A DNA stretch of 29,173 bases from NCBI GenBank assembly GCA_016712985.1, contig JADJQA010000058.1:1-29173 (forward strand), in the 5' to 3' direction. The stretch comes from Sulfuritalea sp. Its GTDB lineage: Bacteria > Pseudomonadota > Gammaproteobacteria > Burkholderiales > Rhodocyclaceae. A program made the position numbers and the translations under genes. Position 1 is the stretch's first letter. Each line of letters begins with the position of its first letter. Below, piece after piece: positions 1 to 7,173 of this stretch. The notes beneath the pieces were generated by a model. The model saw only the letters and a program-made list of their open reading frames with translations, ran no database searches and was not told where the DNA came from.

Positions 1-1308
1 CAGCACCGAGCCGACCTGTTTCGAGCCCCGCACTTCGATGTCATTGCCGATTGCGGCGATGCCGCGCAGCATCTCGCGCAGATTGCCGGCGATGGTGATC
101 TCCTCCACCGGATAGGCGATCTCTCCCCTTTCCACCCAGTAACCCGCCGCGCCGCGCGAATAGTCGCCGGTCACATAGTTCACGCCCTGACCGAGCAGTT
201 CGGTGACCAGCAGGCCGGTTCCCATTTCGCGCAGCAGTCCGTCGAGGTCATGCGGGCCCGGTTGCACCAGCAGATTGTGCGAGCCGCCGGCGTTGCCGGT
301 GGTCTGCATGCCCAGCTTGCGCGCCGAATAGGTGGACAGGAAATAGCCTTGCAACACGCCTTTCTTCACCACCTCGCGATCCTGCGTGGCAACGCCGTCG
401 TCATCGAAGGGCGAGGAGGCGAATGCGCCGCGGATATGCGGCCGCTCGCTGATCCGGACGAAGTCGGGGAACAACTGCCGGCCAAGGCTGTCGAGCAGGA
501 AGGAGGTCTTGCGATACAGCGCGCCGCCGGAAATTGCATGCACGAAACTGCCGATCAGGCCAGCCGCCAGCGGCGCCTCGAAAATCACCGGGCACTTGCG
601 CGTCTTCAGCTTGCGCGCGCCGAGACGGGCCAGCGCGCGCCGCGCCGCATACTCACCGATCCGCGCGGCATCGGGAAAGTCGGCGGCGTTGCGCCGCGTC
701 GCATACCAGTCGTCGCGCTGCATGTCCTCGCCTTCGCCGGCGATCACCGAGCACGAGATGTAGTGCCGCGTAGTGGCGAAGCCGCCCATGAAACCGAGGC
801 TGTTGGCGGAAACGAACTGCGAAGTCTGCGCGGAAACGCTGGCGCCTTCGGAGTTCTTGACCATCGGGCTGACATCGAAGGCGGCCTGCTCGCAGCGGGC
901 AGCGATCTCGATCGCGGATTCCACGGAAACATCCCAGGGATGGAACAGGTCGAGGTCCATGCTCCTGGTCGCCAGCAGCCTGGCGTCGGGCAGGCCGGCA
1001 CAGTCGTCTTCGGCCGTAAAGCGCGCGATGGACAGCGCGGCATCGACCGAGGCCCTGAGCGCCGCCGGCGAGAAATCGGAACTGCTGGCATGGCCGCGCC
1101 GCTGGCCGATGTACACCGACACGCCGAGTCCCTTGTCGCGGTTGTATTCGATGGTTTCCACGGCCTGCCGACGCACCGTGACCGACTGGCCGAGGCCTTC
1201 CGAGACATCCACCTCGCAGGCCGTGGCGCCCCTGCTTGCCGCGTGATCGAGGGCAGCCTGCGCCAATGCGCGCAATTCTTCCTGGGAATGAGCAAAACCG
1301 TGGGACAT
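1..1308 (-). CDS. pmbA: PmbA/TldE metalloprotease subunit, 3' end cut by window
   Basis: The first 436 codons are visible and the C-terminus runs off the window; the family is about 450 residues, so roughly 15 are missing. PmbA (TldE) pairs with TldD in a cytoplasmic protease known for antibiotic-peptide maturation and CcdA turnover. The zinc ligands lie in TldD, and none are expected here. Family-like stretches include EYNRDKGLGVSVYIGQRRG near residues 50-70, SPFDDDGVATQ in the C-terminal half, and GNLREML with IGNDIEVRGS near the visible end. The ATG at 1306-1308 is preceded by AAGGG at a good distance. The gene diverges from darP, a pairing common in proteobacteria. The frame is open throughout. 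Confidence 0.93.
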   Translation of the reverse strand, partial: MSHGFAHSQEELRALAQAALDHAASRGATACEVDVSEGLGQSVTVRRQAVETIEYNRDKGLGVSVYIGQRRGHASSSDFSPAALRASVDAALSIARFTAEDDCAGLPDARLLATRSMDLDLFHPWDVSVESAIEIAARCEQAAFDVSPMVKNSEGASVSAQTSQFVSANSLGFMGGFATTRHYISCSVIAGEGEDMQRDDWYATRRNAADFPDAARIGEYAARRALARLGARKLKTRKCPVIFEAPLAAGLIGSFVHAISGGALYRKTSFLLDSLGRQLFPDFVRISERPHIRGAFASSPFDDDGVATQDREVVKKGVLQGYFLSTYSARKLGMQTTGNAGGSHNLLVQPGPHDLDGLLREMGTGLLVTELLGQGVNYVTGDYSRGAAGYWVERGEIAYPVEEITIAGNLREMLRGIAAIGNDIEVRGSKQVGSVL

Positions 1309-1346
1309 GCGGAAACCCTTCAGGAGTGAGGCGCTGGTCGCGAAGC

Positions 1347-1352
1347 TATAAT
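1347..1352 (+). promoter_or_regulatory. Candidate -10 box for darP
   Basis: A perfect TATAAT hexamer lies 61 bp upstream of the darP ATG. No convincing -35 hexamer sits 16-18 bp upstream. The overlapping bases read TATGATTATAG on the other strand, so the same site may also serve pmbA. This is inferred from sequence only. Confidence 0.4.
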
Positions 1353-1364
1353 CATATCCCACCG

Positions 1365-1398
1365 GGGGACACTGTCCCCTTCGCAAGCTCCGGGGACA
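1365..1398. repeat. REP-like palindrome in the darP leader
   Basis: GGGGACA (1365-1371), C, then TGTCCCC (1373-1379) forms a near-perfect 15-bp palindrome. A second GGGGACA follows at 1392-1398, so TGTCCCC can pair with either copy. The second pairing gives a 7-bp stem with a 12-nt loop. Short GGGGAC/GTCCCC palindromes of this kind resemble REP elements mobilised by RAYT transposases, but no RAYT gene is present here. The second arm lies just before the darP start. Confidence 0.55.
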
Positions 1399-1412
1399 TA
1401 ACCGTGGATGAT

Positions 1413-1934
1413 ATGAATAACGACTCGGACGCGTATTCCGGCCCCAGCAAGTCGCAACTGAAGCGCGAGATGACTGCATTGCAGGACCTCGGCGCGGAAC
1501 TCGTGGCGCTGTCGAAGGAGCGCCTGGCGAAGATCGACATGCCGGAGCGGCTGCGCGACGCGCTGCTCGATGCCCAGCGCTTCACCAGGCACGAGGCCCG
1601 CCGGCGGCAGATGCAATTCATCGGCAAGCTCATGCGCGACATCGATGCCGCGCCCTTGCAGGCGGCGATGGACGAGATCAAGGGCGTCTCGGAAGCGGCC
1701 AACATCCGCCAGCACCGCCTGGAACGGCTGCGCACGCGCTTGATGGAGGACGAGGCGGTGTTCGCTGAAGTGGCGCGCGACTACCCTTCGGCCGACGTGC
1801 AGCGTTTGCGCCAGTTGCGCCGCAACGCGCTGAAAGAAGCGCTACAAAACAAGCCTCCACGGGCCTTTCGCGAGTTGTTCAGGGAACTGCGCGAGCTCGA
1901 GGAAAAAGCCGGGACGGCCGCCGTGTCGGATTGA
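1413..1934 (+). CDS. darP: Ribosome-associated protein DarP/YjgA (DUF615)
   Basis: This 173-residue protein belongs to the DUF615/YjgA family, renamed DarP for its role in late maturation of the 50S subunit. The N-terminal GPSKSQLKREM near residues 10-20 and the basic helical segment with RFTRHEARRRQMQFIGKLMR near residues 60-80 are family hallmarks. The rest is charged and strongly helical and ends in an acidic tail. E. coli YjgA is slightly longer at 183 residues. The ATG at 1413 is chosen. An in-frame GTG at 1404 has a better spaced GGGGA but would put the start against the REP-like repeat. The stop codon lies in a palindrome shared with the convergent gene. Confidence 0.92.
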   Translation: MNNDSDAYSGPSKSQLKREMTALQDLGAELVALSKERLAKIDMPERLRDALLDAQRFTRHEARRRQMQFIGKLMRDIDAAPLQAAMDEIKGVSEAANIRQHRLERLRTRLMEDEAVFAEVARDYPSADVQRLRQLRRNALKEALQNKPPRAFRELFRELRELEEKAGTAAVSD

Positions 1935-1944
1935 CCGCGGTCAA
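1931..1944. repeat. 14-bp palindrome containing both convergent stop codons
   Basis: TTGACCGCGGTCAA is a perfect palindrome. It holds the darP TGA (1932-1934) and, on the other strand, the TGA of the TIGR02647-type gene (1941-1943). The two genes end six bases apart. There is no T-tract, so it is not an obvious intrinsic terminator. Confidence 0.7.
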
Positions 1945-2237
1945 ACGAGACTCTGCTCTGGCGCTGCCGATACGCCTGCATCAAGCCCCGGCGACCCGCT
2001 CACTGTCGGCGTCAATACGCTCAACACCGCCTGGGCACGCTCTGCGGCGTTCCGCCCAAGACCGGTCAGATAGCCGCCATCAACCTGGGTCAACAATCCC
2101 TTCGCGTGCAAACGCCTGGCCGCGGCGATCACGGCCGGATCAGCGGTCTTGTGCACCTTGATGCCCTGCTGACTGGTCGCCAGGTCGAAGCGGATCAAGG
2201 TGTTCAGTTCATCGACAAGATCGGGCGTGTAGGGCAT
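1941..2237 (-). CDS. Small TIGR02647 family protein, function unknown
   Basis: This 98-residue protein starts MPYTPDLVDELNTLIRFDL and continues through a GIKVHKTADPAVIAAARRLHAKGLIT-like region and DGGYLTGLG. It resembles the conserved TIGR02647 family of short proteobacterial proteins, which have a predicted winged-helix-like architecture and no established role. The core ends near residue 78. The last 20 residues (TPTVSGSPGLDAGVSAAPEQSLV region) look disordered and extend past the usual length. An upstream in-frame ATG would add 24 residues unlike the family, so the start at 2237 is preferred; an AGG sits a few bases before it. Confidence 0.8.
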   Translation of the reverse strand: MPYTPDLVDELNTLIRFDLATSQQGIKVHKTADPAVIAAARRLHAKGLLTQVDGGYLTGLGRNAAERAQAVLSVLTPTVSGSPGLDAGVSAAPEQSLV

Positions 2238-2314
2238 GGTCGAACCTCGTTGTTCAAGTTGGCAGGAATCGGGGATTGGCTCCATTCTAGCTTCCGCATC
2301 AGCGAACACGGCCC

Positions 2315-2348
2315 TCGCCGGAAACGAAAATCCCTCGCGCCCCGGCGA
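2315..2348. repeat. 7-bp inverted repeat between regulator and small gene
   Basis: TCGCCGG (2315-2321) and CCGGCGA (2342-2348) lie just downstream of the cysB-type gene, with a 20-nt loop. It could be a weak terminator for that gene, but it lacks a clear U-tract. Confidence 0.25.
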
Positions 2349-2349
2349 A

Positions 2350-3291
2350 TCACAAGCCCGGATCGGCGCCGTCGCCCTTCAGCGTCGCCTCGACCATGCG
2401 CCGCGTCAGATGCGGCGCCAGCAGCTCGATGAAATCGTATTCGTAGGCGCGCAGCCAGACATCGCGGCGAAAGGCCAGCCGCGTCGTGTTGCCTTCGAAC
2501 AAATGGCTCGCTCGAATCGCGGCCAGTGCCTCGTCGCGCGACCGATCGAAGGCCATTTCGGCAATGATGCCGACGCCCAGGCCTAGTACGACATAGGTCT
2601 TGATCACATCCGAATCGATGGCGGTGAGCATCACGTTGGGTCGCAGACTCTGGCGCTCGAATGCGCGATCTATATGCGAGCGGCCGGTAAATGTCGCGTC
2701 ATAGGTAATCAGCGGGTACTCGGCCAGCGCCGCCAGGGTTAGCGGCTGCCGCGCCAGCAGCGGATGGCCCCTGGGGGTGACCACCAGATGCGCCCACTGG
2801 AAGCACGGCAGCGTCAGCAATTCCGCATGCCGGTCCAGCGCCTCGGTGGCAATGCCAAGGTCCGCGCTGCCGTCCAGCACCCAGGCCGCCACCTGCAGCG
2901 GGCTGCCCTGCTGGATGTGCAGACGAATCTCCGGGTGGCGCTGGACGAAGCGCTGGATCACCGACGGCAGCGTGTAGCGCGCCTGGGTGTGGGTCGTGGC
3001 GATGGACAGCATGCCGCTGCTTTCCGCGGCGTAGTCCTCGCCTACCCGTTTCATGTTCTGGGTTTCGCTGAGGATGCGCCGGGCCATGGCCAGCAGGATC
3101 TGTCCGGGGGCCGTGATGCCGGCAAGACGCTTGCCACTGCGTTCGAAAATCGTCACCCCCAGCTCTTCCTCGAGCAAGCCGATTTGTTTCGACACGCCCG
3201 GTTGCGAGGTGAACAAGGCCTCGGCCGCCGCGGAAATGCTCAATCCGCACCGCTCGATCTCCACCAGGTAACGCAATTGCTGAAGCTTCAT
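2350..3291 (-). CDS. cysB: CysB-type LysR transcriptional regulator of sulfur assimilation
   Basis: This 313-residue LysR-family protein has an N-terminal winged helix-turn-helix (residues 1-60, MKLQQLRYLVEI and FTSQPGVSKQI) and a periplasmic-binding-protein-like effector domain. T100, T102, Q103 (in IATTHTQARY) and T202 (in YDATFTGRS) match, in identity and position, the residues that hold sulfate in the CysB effector pocket. CysB activates cysteine-biosynthesis genes when N-acetylserine accumulates and sulfur is scarce. The gene diverges from the sulfur operon across a 74-bp AT-rich spacer, consistent with direct control. No Shine-Dalgarno precedes the ATG. A TATAAT on this strand (3298-3303) sits so close that a leaderless transcript is possible. 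A paralogue such as Cbl cannot be excluded. Confidence 0.9.
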   Translation of the reverse strand: MKLQQLRYLVEIERCGLSISAAAEALFTSQPGVSKQIGLLEEELGVTIFERSGKRLAGITAPGQILLAMARRILSETQNMKRVGEDYAAESSGMLSIATTHTQARYTLPSVIQRFVQRHPEIRLHIQQGSPLQVAAWVLDGSADLGIATEALDRHAELLTLPCFQWAHLVVTPRGHPLLARQPLTLAALAEYPLITYDATFTGRSHIDRAFERQSLRPNVMLTAIDSDVIKTYVVLGLGVGIIAEMAFDRSRDEALAAIRASHLFEGNTTRLAFRRDVWLRAYEYDFIELLAPHLTRRMVEATLKGDGADPGL

Positions 3292-3309
3292 TTAGCGATT
3301 ATATAACCA

Positions 3310-3351
3310 ATAGTTCTATCAAAATATAAAATAAGTATTTTCCAGAACTAT
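3310..3351. promoter_or_regulatory. Nested dyad in cysB-tauE spacer, candidate CysB operator
   Basis: ATAGTTCT (3310-3317) and AGAACTAT (3344-3351) are perfect 8-bp inverted half-sites. Inside them AAAATA (3321-3326) and TATTTT (3336-3341) form a second inverted pair with almost the same centre (3330.5 against 3331). The block sits midway between two divergent start codons and is far more AT-rich than the surroundings. A TATAAA at 3325-3330 could be the -10 of the plus-strand operon. Assignment to CysB is inference. Confidence 0.55.
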
Positions 3352-3365
3352 ATGAACTCGCTACG

Positions 3366-4166
3366 ATGCGCTGCATCATGGATATCGCACTCAACCCCGC
3401 ACTCTCCGTTTCCGGCTTTGTGGTCGGCCTGCTGGTCGGCCTGACCGGTGTCGGCGGCGGTTCGCTGATGACGCCGCTGCTGGTGCTGGCCTTCGGCGTC
3501 AGGCCGGTAACCGCAGTGGGCACTGACTTGCTCTATGCCGCGATCACCAAGAGCGGTGGCAGTTGGGTGCATCACCGGCACGACAACATCGACTGGCGCA
3601 TCACCGGGCTGCTGGCCGCCGGCAGCGTTCCGGCTGCTGCCCTGACCCTGCTGTTGCTGGCACGAACCGGGGTCGACGGGCACGGCGCTTCCGGCCTGAT
3701 TTCCACCGCGCTCGGATTCGCCCTGGTGCTGACGGCGGCCTCATTGATCTTTCGAGAGCGACTGCTGGCCCTGGCTCGGCGTCGTGCGCGGGAGACACGC
3801 CCCGCAAGGCAGACCGCACTGCTGACCGTGCTGGCCGGCGCGCTGGTCGGCGCCCTGGTCTCGATCTCCTCCGTCGGGGCGGGCGCCTTGGGCGTCACCG
3901 CGCTGAGTTTTCTTTACCCGCAATTGGCGACACGCCGCATCGTCGGCTCCGATATCGCCCATGCCGTGCCCTTGACGCTGGTGGCCGGCCTCGGCCACTG
4001 GTGGCTGGGTTCGGTGGATGTTGAGCTGCTGCTGAACCTGCTGCTGGGTTCACTGCCTGGCATCGCGCTGGGCAGCCACCTGGTGACGCGCATCCCCGAG
4101 CGCGGCCTGCGCACCCTGCTGGCTGGCGTGCTGCTGCTGGTCGGCGGCAAACTGATCCTCATCTGA
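3366..4166 (+). CDS. TauE/SafE family membrane permease, probable sulfite exporter
   Basis: This 266-residue, very hydrophobic protein has about eight predicted membrane segments. It shows the two-repeat TauE/SafE layout: an N-terminal GLTGVGGGSLMTPLLVL near residues 25-41 and a matching second-half SVGAGALGVTALSFLYPQ. Family members move sulfite, sulfonates or related organosulfur anions across the inner membrane. As first gene of the sulfur operon, 15 bp before cysI, it most simply acts as a sulfite exporter or safety valve when CysH outpaces CysI. Direction and substrate cannot be read from sequence. Start choice is uncertain: ATG 3366 or ATG 3378 (removing MRCI), and neither has a good ribosome-binding site. 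Confidence 0.85.
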   Translation: MRCIMDIALNPALSVSGFVVGLLVGLTGVGGGSLMTPLLVLAFGVRPVTAVGTDLLYAAITKSGGSWVHHRHDNIDWRITGLLAAGSVPAAALTLLLLARTGVDGHGASGLISTALGFALVLTAASLIFRERLLALARRRARETRPARQTALLTVLAGALVGALVSISSVGAGALGVTALSFLYPQLATRRIVGSDIAHAVPLTLVAGLGHWWLGSVDVELLLNLLLGSLPGIALGSHLVTRIPERGLRTLLAGVLLLVGGKLILI

Positions 4167-4181
4167 AACGGAAAGCCAAGC

Positions 4182-5864
4182 ATGTATCGCTACGACACCA
4201 TAGACCACGCCATCGTCCGGGCCCGCGTTGCCCAGTTCAAAGACCAGACGCGGCGCTATCTGGCCAATGAATTGACCGACGACGAGTTCCGCCCGCTACG
4301 CTTGCAGAACGGCCTCTACATCCAGCGCCACGGGCCCATGCTGCGCATCGCGGTGCCCTACGGACTGCTCTCGGCAAGGCAGTTGCGCACCCTGGCCGAC
4401 GTCACCCGACGCTACGACCAGGGCGTCGGTCACTTCACCACCCGGCAGAACCTGCAACTCAACTGGGTTAAATTGCCGCAGGTGCCCGACATCCTGGCCG
4501 ACCTGGCGGGTGCCGAGATGCACGCGATCCAGACCTCCGGCAACTGCATCCGCAACATCACCACCGACCATTTCGCCGGTGTCGCCGCCGATGAAATCGC
4601 CGACCCGCGCCCCTGGGCGGAACTGCTGCGACAGTGGTCGACCCTGCATCCGGAATTCGCCTACCTGCCGCGCAAGTTCAAGGTGGCGGTCAGCGGGTCC
4701 AGGGAGGACCGCGCGGCGATCCAGGTGCACGATCTGGGTCTGCAAGTGCTCAGGAATGGGGCGGGCGAGATCGGCTTTGCCGTGTATGCCGGGGGTGGCC
4801 TCGGCCGCACGCCGCTGCTCGGCCGGAAGCTGGTGGACTTCTTGCCCTGGCAACACCTCTTGACCTATTGCGAGGCGCTGGTGCGGGTCTACAACCGCTA
4901 CGGACGTCGCGACAACGCCTACAAGGCGCGCATCAAGATCCTGGTCAAGGCCATCGGCAGCGAAGAGTTCGCGCGCCAGGTGGAAGAGGAATGGGCGCAC
5001 CTGAAGGACGGCCCTTCCACGCTTACCAAAACCGAGGTCGATCGCGTTGCCGCGCAGTTCACCGCGCCGGACTACGAGAACCTTGCCAGCGAAGACCTCT
5101 GCCATGTCGCGCACCAGCGCGAGGACAAGGCCTATGCGCGCTGGGTCGAACGCAATGTCCATGCGCATCGCATCCCAGGATATGCCGCCGTCACTTTGTC
5201 GCTGAAAAAGCCCGGCGCGGCGCCCGGCGACGCGACTTCGGCGCAGATGGAAGCGGCGGCGGAACTTGCCGAGCGCTTCAGCTTCGGCGAGATTCGCGTC
5301 AGCCACGAGCAAAACCTGATCCTCGCCGACGTGCCGAAAAGCGAGCTGTACACGGTCTGGCACCGCGCCAAGGCGGCCGGACTGGCCAGCCCGACCGCCG
5401 GCCTGCTGGCCGACCTGATCGCCTGCCCCGGCGGCGATTTCTGCTCGCTGGCCAACGCCAAGTCGCTGCCGATTGCGGCGGCCATCCACGAGCGCTTTGC
5501 CGACCTCGATTACCTGCACGACATCGGCGAGCTGGAACTCAACATCTCCGGCTGCATGAATTCCTGCGGCCATCATCACCTGGGCGCGATCGGCATTCTC
5601 GGCGTCGACAAGAACGGCGAGGAGTGGTACCAGATCACGCTGGGCGGCGCCCAGGGCAACAACGCCAGCATCGGCCAGGTCATCGGCCGCTCCTTCGCCG
5701 CGGCGGATGTGGCCGACGTGGTCGAGAAACTGATCGAAACCTACCTTGCTCGCCGCCATGCCGACGAGACCTTCAGTGACACCGTGCGCCGTATCGGGCT
5801 CGAACCCTTCCGCGCATCGGTGTATGCCAATGTCACCCGTGAAAGGAAAATTGCAAATGGCTGA
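4182..5864 (+). CDS. cysI: Assimilatory sulfite reductase, siroheme/4Fe-4S subunit
   Basis: This 560-residue protein has the duplicated nitrite/sulfite-reductase fold. The first half contains the GVGHFTTRQNLQLNWV siroheme-contact region near residues 86-101 and TSGNCIRNITTDHFAGV near 118-134. The second half carries the cluster ligands C415-X5-C421 (CPGGDFC) and C458-X3-C462 (CMNSC). These hold the [4Fe-4S] cluster bridged to siroheme for six-electron reduction of sulfite to sulfide. Length fits E. coli CysI (570). No flavoprotein CysJ is encoded in the cluster, so the donor may be ferredoxin or involve the DUF934 protein. The stop overlaps the next start by 8 bp. Nitrite reduction is unlikely given the neighbours. 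Confidence 0.93.
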   Translation: MYRYDTIDHAIVRARVAQFKDQTRRYLANELTDDEFRPLRLQNGLYIQRHGPMLRIAVPYGLLSARQLRTLADVTRRYDQGVGHFTTRQNLQLNWVKLPQVPDILADLAGAEMHAIQTSGNCIRNITTDHFAGVAADEIADPRPWAELLRQWSTLHPEFAYLPRKFKVAVSGSREDRAAIQVHDLGLQVLRNGAGEIGFAVYAGGGLGRTPLLGRKLVDFLPWQHLLTYCEALVRVYNRYGRRDNAYKARIKILVKAIGSEEFARQVEEEWAHLKDGPSTLTKTEVDRVAAQFTAPDYENLASEDLCHVAHQREDKAYARWVERNVHAHRIPGYAAVTLSLKKPGAAPGDATSAQMEAAAELAERFSFGEIRVSHEQNLILADVPKSELYTVWHRAKAAGLASPTAGLLADLIACPGGDFCSLANAKSLPIAAAIHERFADLDYLHDIGELELNISGCMNSCGHHHLGAIGILGVDKNGEEWYQITLGGAQGNNASIGQVIGRSFAAADVADVVEKLIETYLARRHADETFSDTVRRIGLEPFRASVYANVTRERKIANG

Positions 5865-6381
5865 TCGACTCATCAAGGAACGTCGCCTGGAAAACGATGC
5901 CTGGAAGGTGGTGCCCCTGAACGCGGGCGACGACCCGGCTGCGGTACGCCTTCCGGTGGGCCCATTGTTGGTGCCGGTAGCCGTGTGGCAAGCGCGCAAG
6001 GCCTGCCTGATCGCCTGCGAATACGAACATGGCTGGCCGCTCGGCGTGTGGCTTGATCCGTCCGATGACCCGGCTGCGATTGCCGCCGATATCGATGACT
6101 TCACGGTGATCGGAGTGCATTTCCCGAAGTTCACCGACGGCCGCGGTTACTCGATTGCCCGCCTGCTGCGCGAGCGTTACGGCTACAAGGGAGAGTTGCG
6201 CGCCTTCGGCGACGTCGGCCGCGATCAGCTCTTTCTTCTCAATCGGGTGGGCTTCGACAGCTTCCTGATCGGCCCGGGACGCAATGCCGAGGATGCCCTC
6301 GCGGCGTTCGATGATTTCCCCGAGGTGTATCAGGCTGGCGCCGACCTGCCGATTCCCCTGTTCCGCCGCCGCGCGGCCTGA
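5857..6381 (+). CDS. DUF934 protein of sulfite reduction
   Basis: This 174-residue protein belongs to DUF934, annotated in proteobacteria as a probable oxidoreductase of sulfite reduction because it almost always sits beside cysI. Visible conserved stretches are GVWLDPSDDP near residues 60-70, FPKFTDGRGYSIARLLRERYGYKGELRAFGD near 89-120, and LLNRVGFDSF near 128. There is no cysteine cluster, flavin motif or membrane segment, so a catalytic role is not evident; a partner or assembly role is as plausible. The ATG at 5857 overlaps the cysI stop and has AAAGGA upstream, suggesting translational coupling. In-frame sequence upstream of this start lies inside cysI and is rejected. Confidence 0.88.
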   Translation: MADRLIKERRLENDAWKVVPLNAGDDPAAVRLPVGPLLVPVAVWQARKACLIACEYEHGWPLGVWLDPSDDPAAIAADIDDFTVIGVHFPKFTDGRGYSIARLLRERYGYKGELRAFGDVGRDQLFLLNRVGFDSFLIGPGRNAEDALAAFDDFPEVYQAGADLPIPLFRRRAA

Positions 6382-6390
6382 AGGAAAGTC

Positions 6391-7173
6391 ATGATCCGCG
6401 AATCCCTGCCTGAGCTGCCGGAACTTCCTGACCTGGCCGATCCCGAACTGGTTGACGCTGTGGCTGCCAAGGCCGCCCGCGCCACCACGCTCCTGCGCAA
6501 CATCGCGCGCGACTACGCGCCGGTGGTCTTCGCCAACAGCCTGGGGGCCGAGGACATGGTGCTGACCGACCTGATCTGGCGCGAAGAAATCAATATCGGG
6601 ATATTTTCTCTGGATACCGGCCGGCTGCCGGTGGAGACCTACGAACTGATGCACCGCGCCGAGAAACACTACGGCCGCAAGCTGGATGTCTTCTTCCCGC
6701 GGCACGACGCGGTCGAGGCCTACGCCCGGACGTACGGCAGCCACGGCTTTTACGATTCGGTGGAAGCGCGCAAGGGCTGCTGCCACGCGCGCAAGGTCGA
6801 ACCCTTGCAGCGCGCGCTGGCCGGCAAGGGCGCATGGGTCACCGGCCTGCGCGCGGCGCAGTCGGCAACGCGCGACAAGCTGAAGGTCATCAGCCAGGAC
6901 ACGGTGAACAACCTGGTCAAGGCCAGCCCCCTGACGGACTGGAGCGAGGCCGAGGTCTGGGTCTACTTGCGCGCCAATCGCGTGCCCTACAACCGCCTGC
7001 ATGACCGCAACTACCCGAGCATCGGCTGCGCCCCCTGCACCCGTGCCATCCAGCCTGGTGAGGATGTGCGCGCCGGCCGCTGGTGGTGGGAAGCCCCGGA
7101 TACCAAGGAATGCGGTCTGCATCTGGTCGATGGCCGCCTGCAACGGGTCGCGGCGCAAGGAGTCACGGCATGA
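6391..7173 (+). CDS. cysH: Assimilatory APS reductase, 4Fe-4S type (CysH)
   Basis: This 260-residue PP-loop-fold reductase converts adenylyl sulfate to sulfite and AMP with thiol electrons from thioredoxin or glutaredoxin. The paired cysteines C130-C131 (KGCCHARK) and C213-X2-C216 (GCAPC) are the [4Fe-4S] ligands that separate APS reductases from cluster-free PAPS reductases. C241 in ECGLH is the catalytic cysteine carrying the thiosulfonate intermediate. SLGAEDMVL near residues 50-58 and SLDTGRLP near 73-80 are nucleotide-site motifs. The absence of cysC agrees with APS as substrate. GAAGGAAAG precedes the ATG at 6391. The TGA overlaps an ATG at 7170, the likely original start position of cysD. 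Confidence 0.93.
   Translation: MIRESLPELPELPDLADPELVDAVAAKAARATTLLRNIARDYAPVVFANSLGAEDMVLTDLIWREEINIGIFSLDTGRLPVETYELMHRAEKHYGRKLDVFFPRHDAVEAYARTYGSHGFYDSVEARKGCCHARKVEPLQRALAGKGAWVTGLRAAQSATRDKLKVISQDTVNNLVKASPLTDWSEAEVWVYLRANRVPYNRLHDRNYPSIGCAPCTRAIQPGEDVRAGRWWWEAPDTKECGLHLVDGRLQRVAAQGVTA

Noticed and set aside
250..1329. Plus-strand open frame of 359 codons at the left end
   Set aside because: It is the antisense shadow of pmbA, which reads in frame to the window edge.
4296..6134. Long minus-strand open frame of 612 codons opposite cysI
   Set aside because: It is antisense to a clearly conserved cysI and DUF934 gene, has a low-complexity Arg/Ala/Gly-rich translation and no family resemblance; such frames are common in GC-rich genes.
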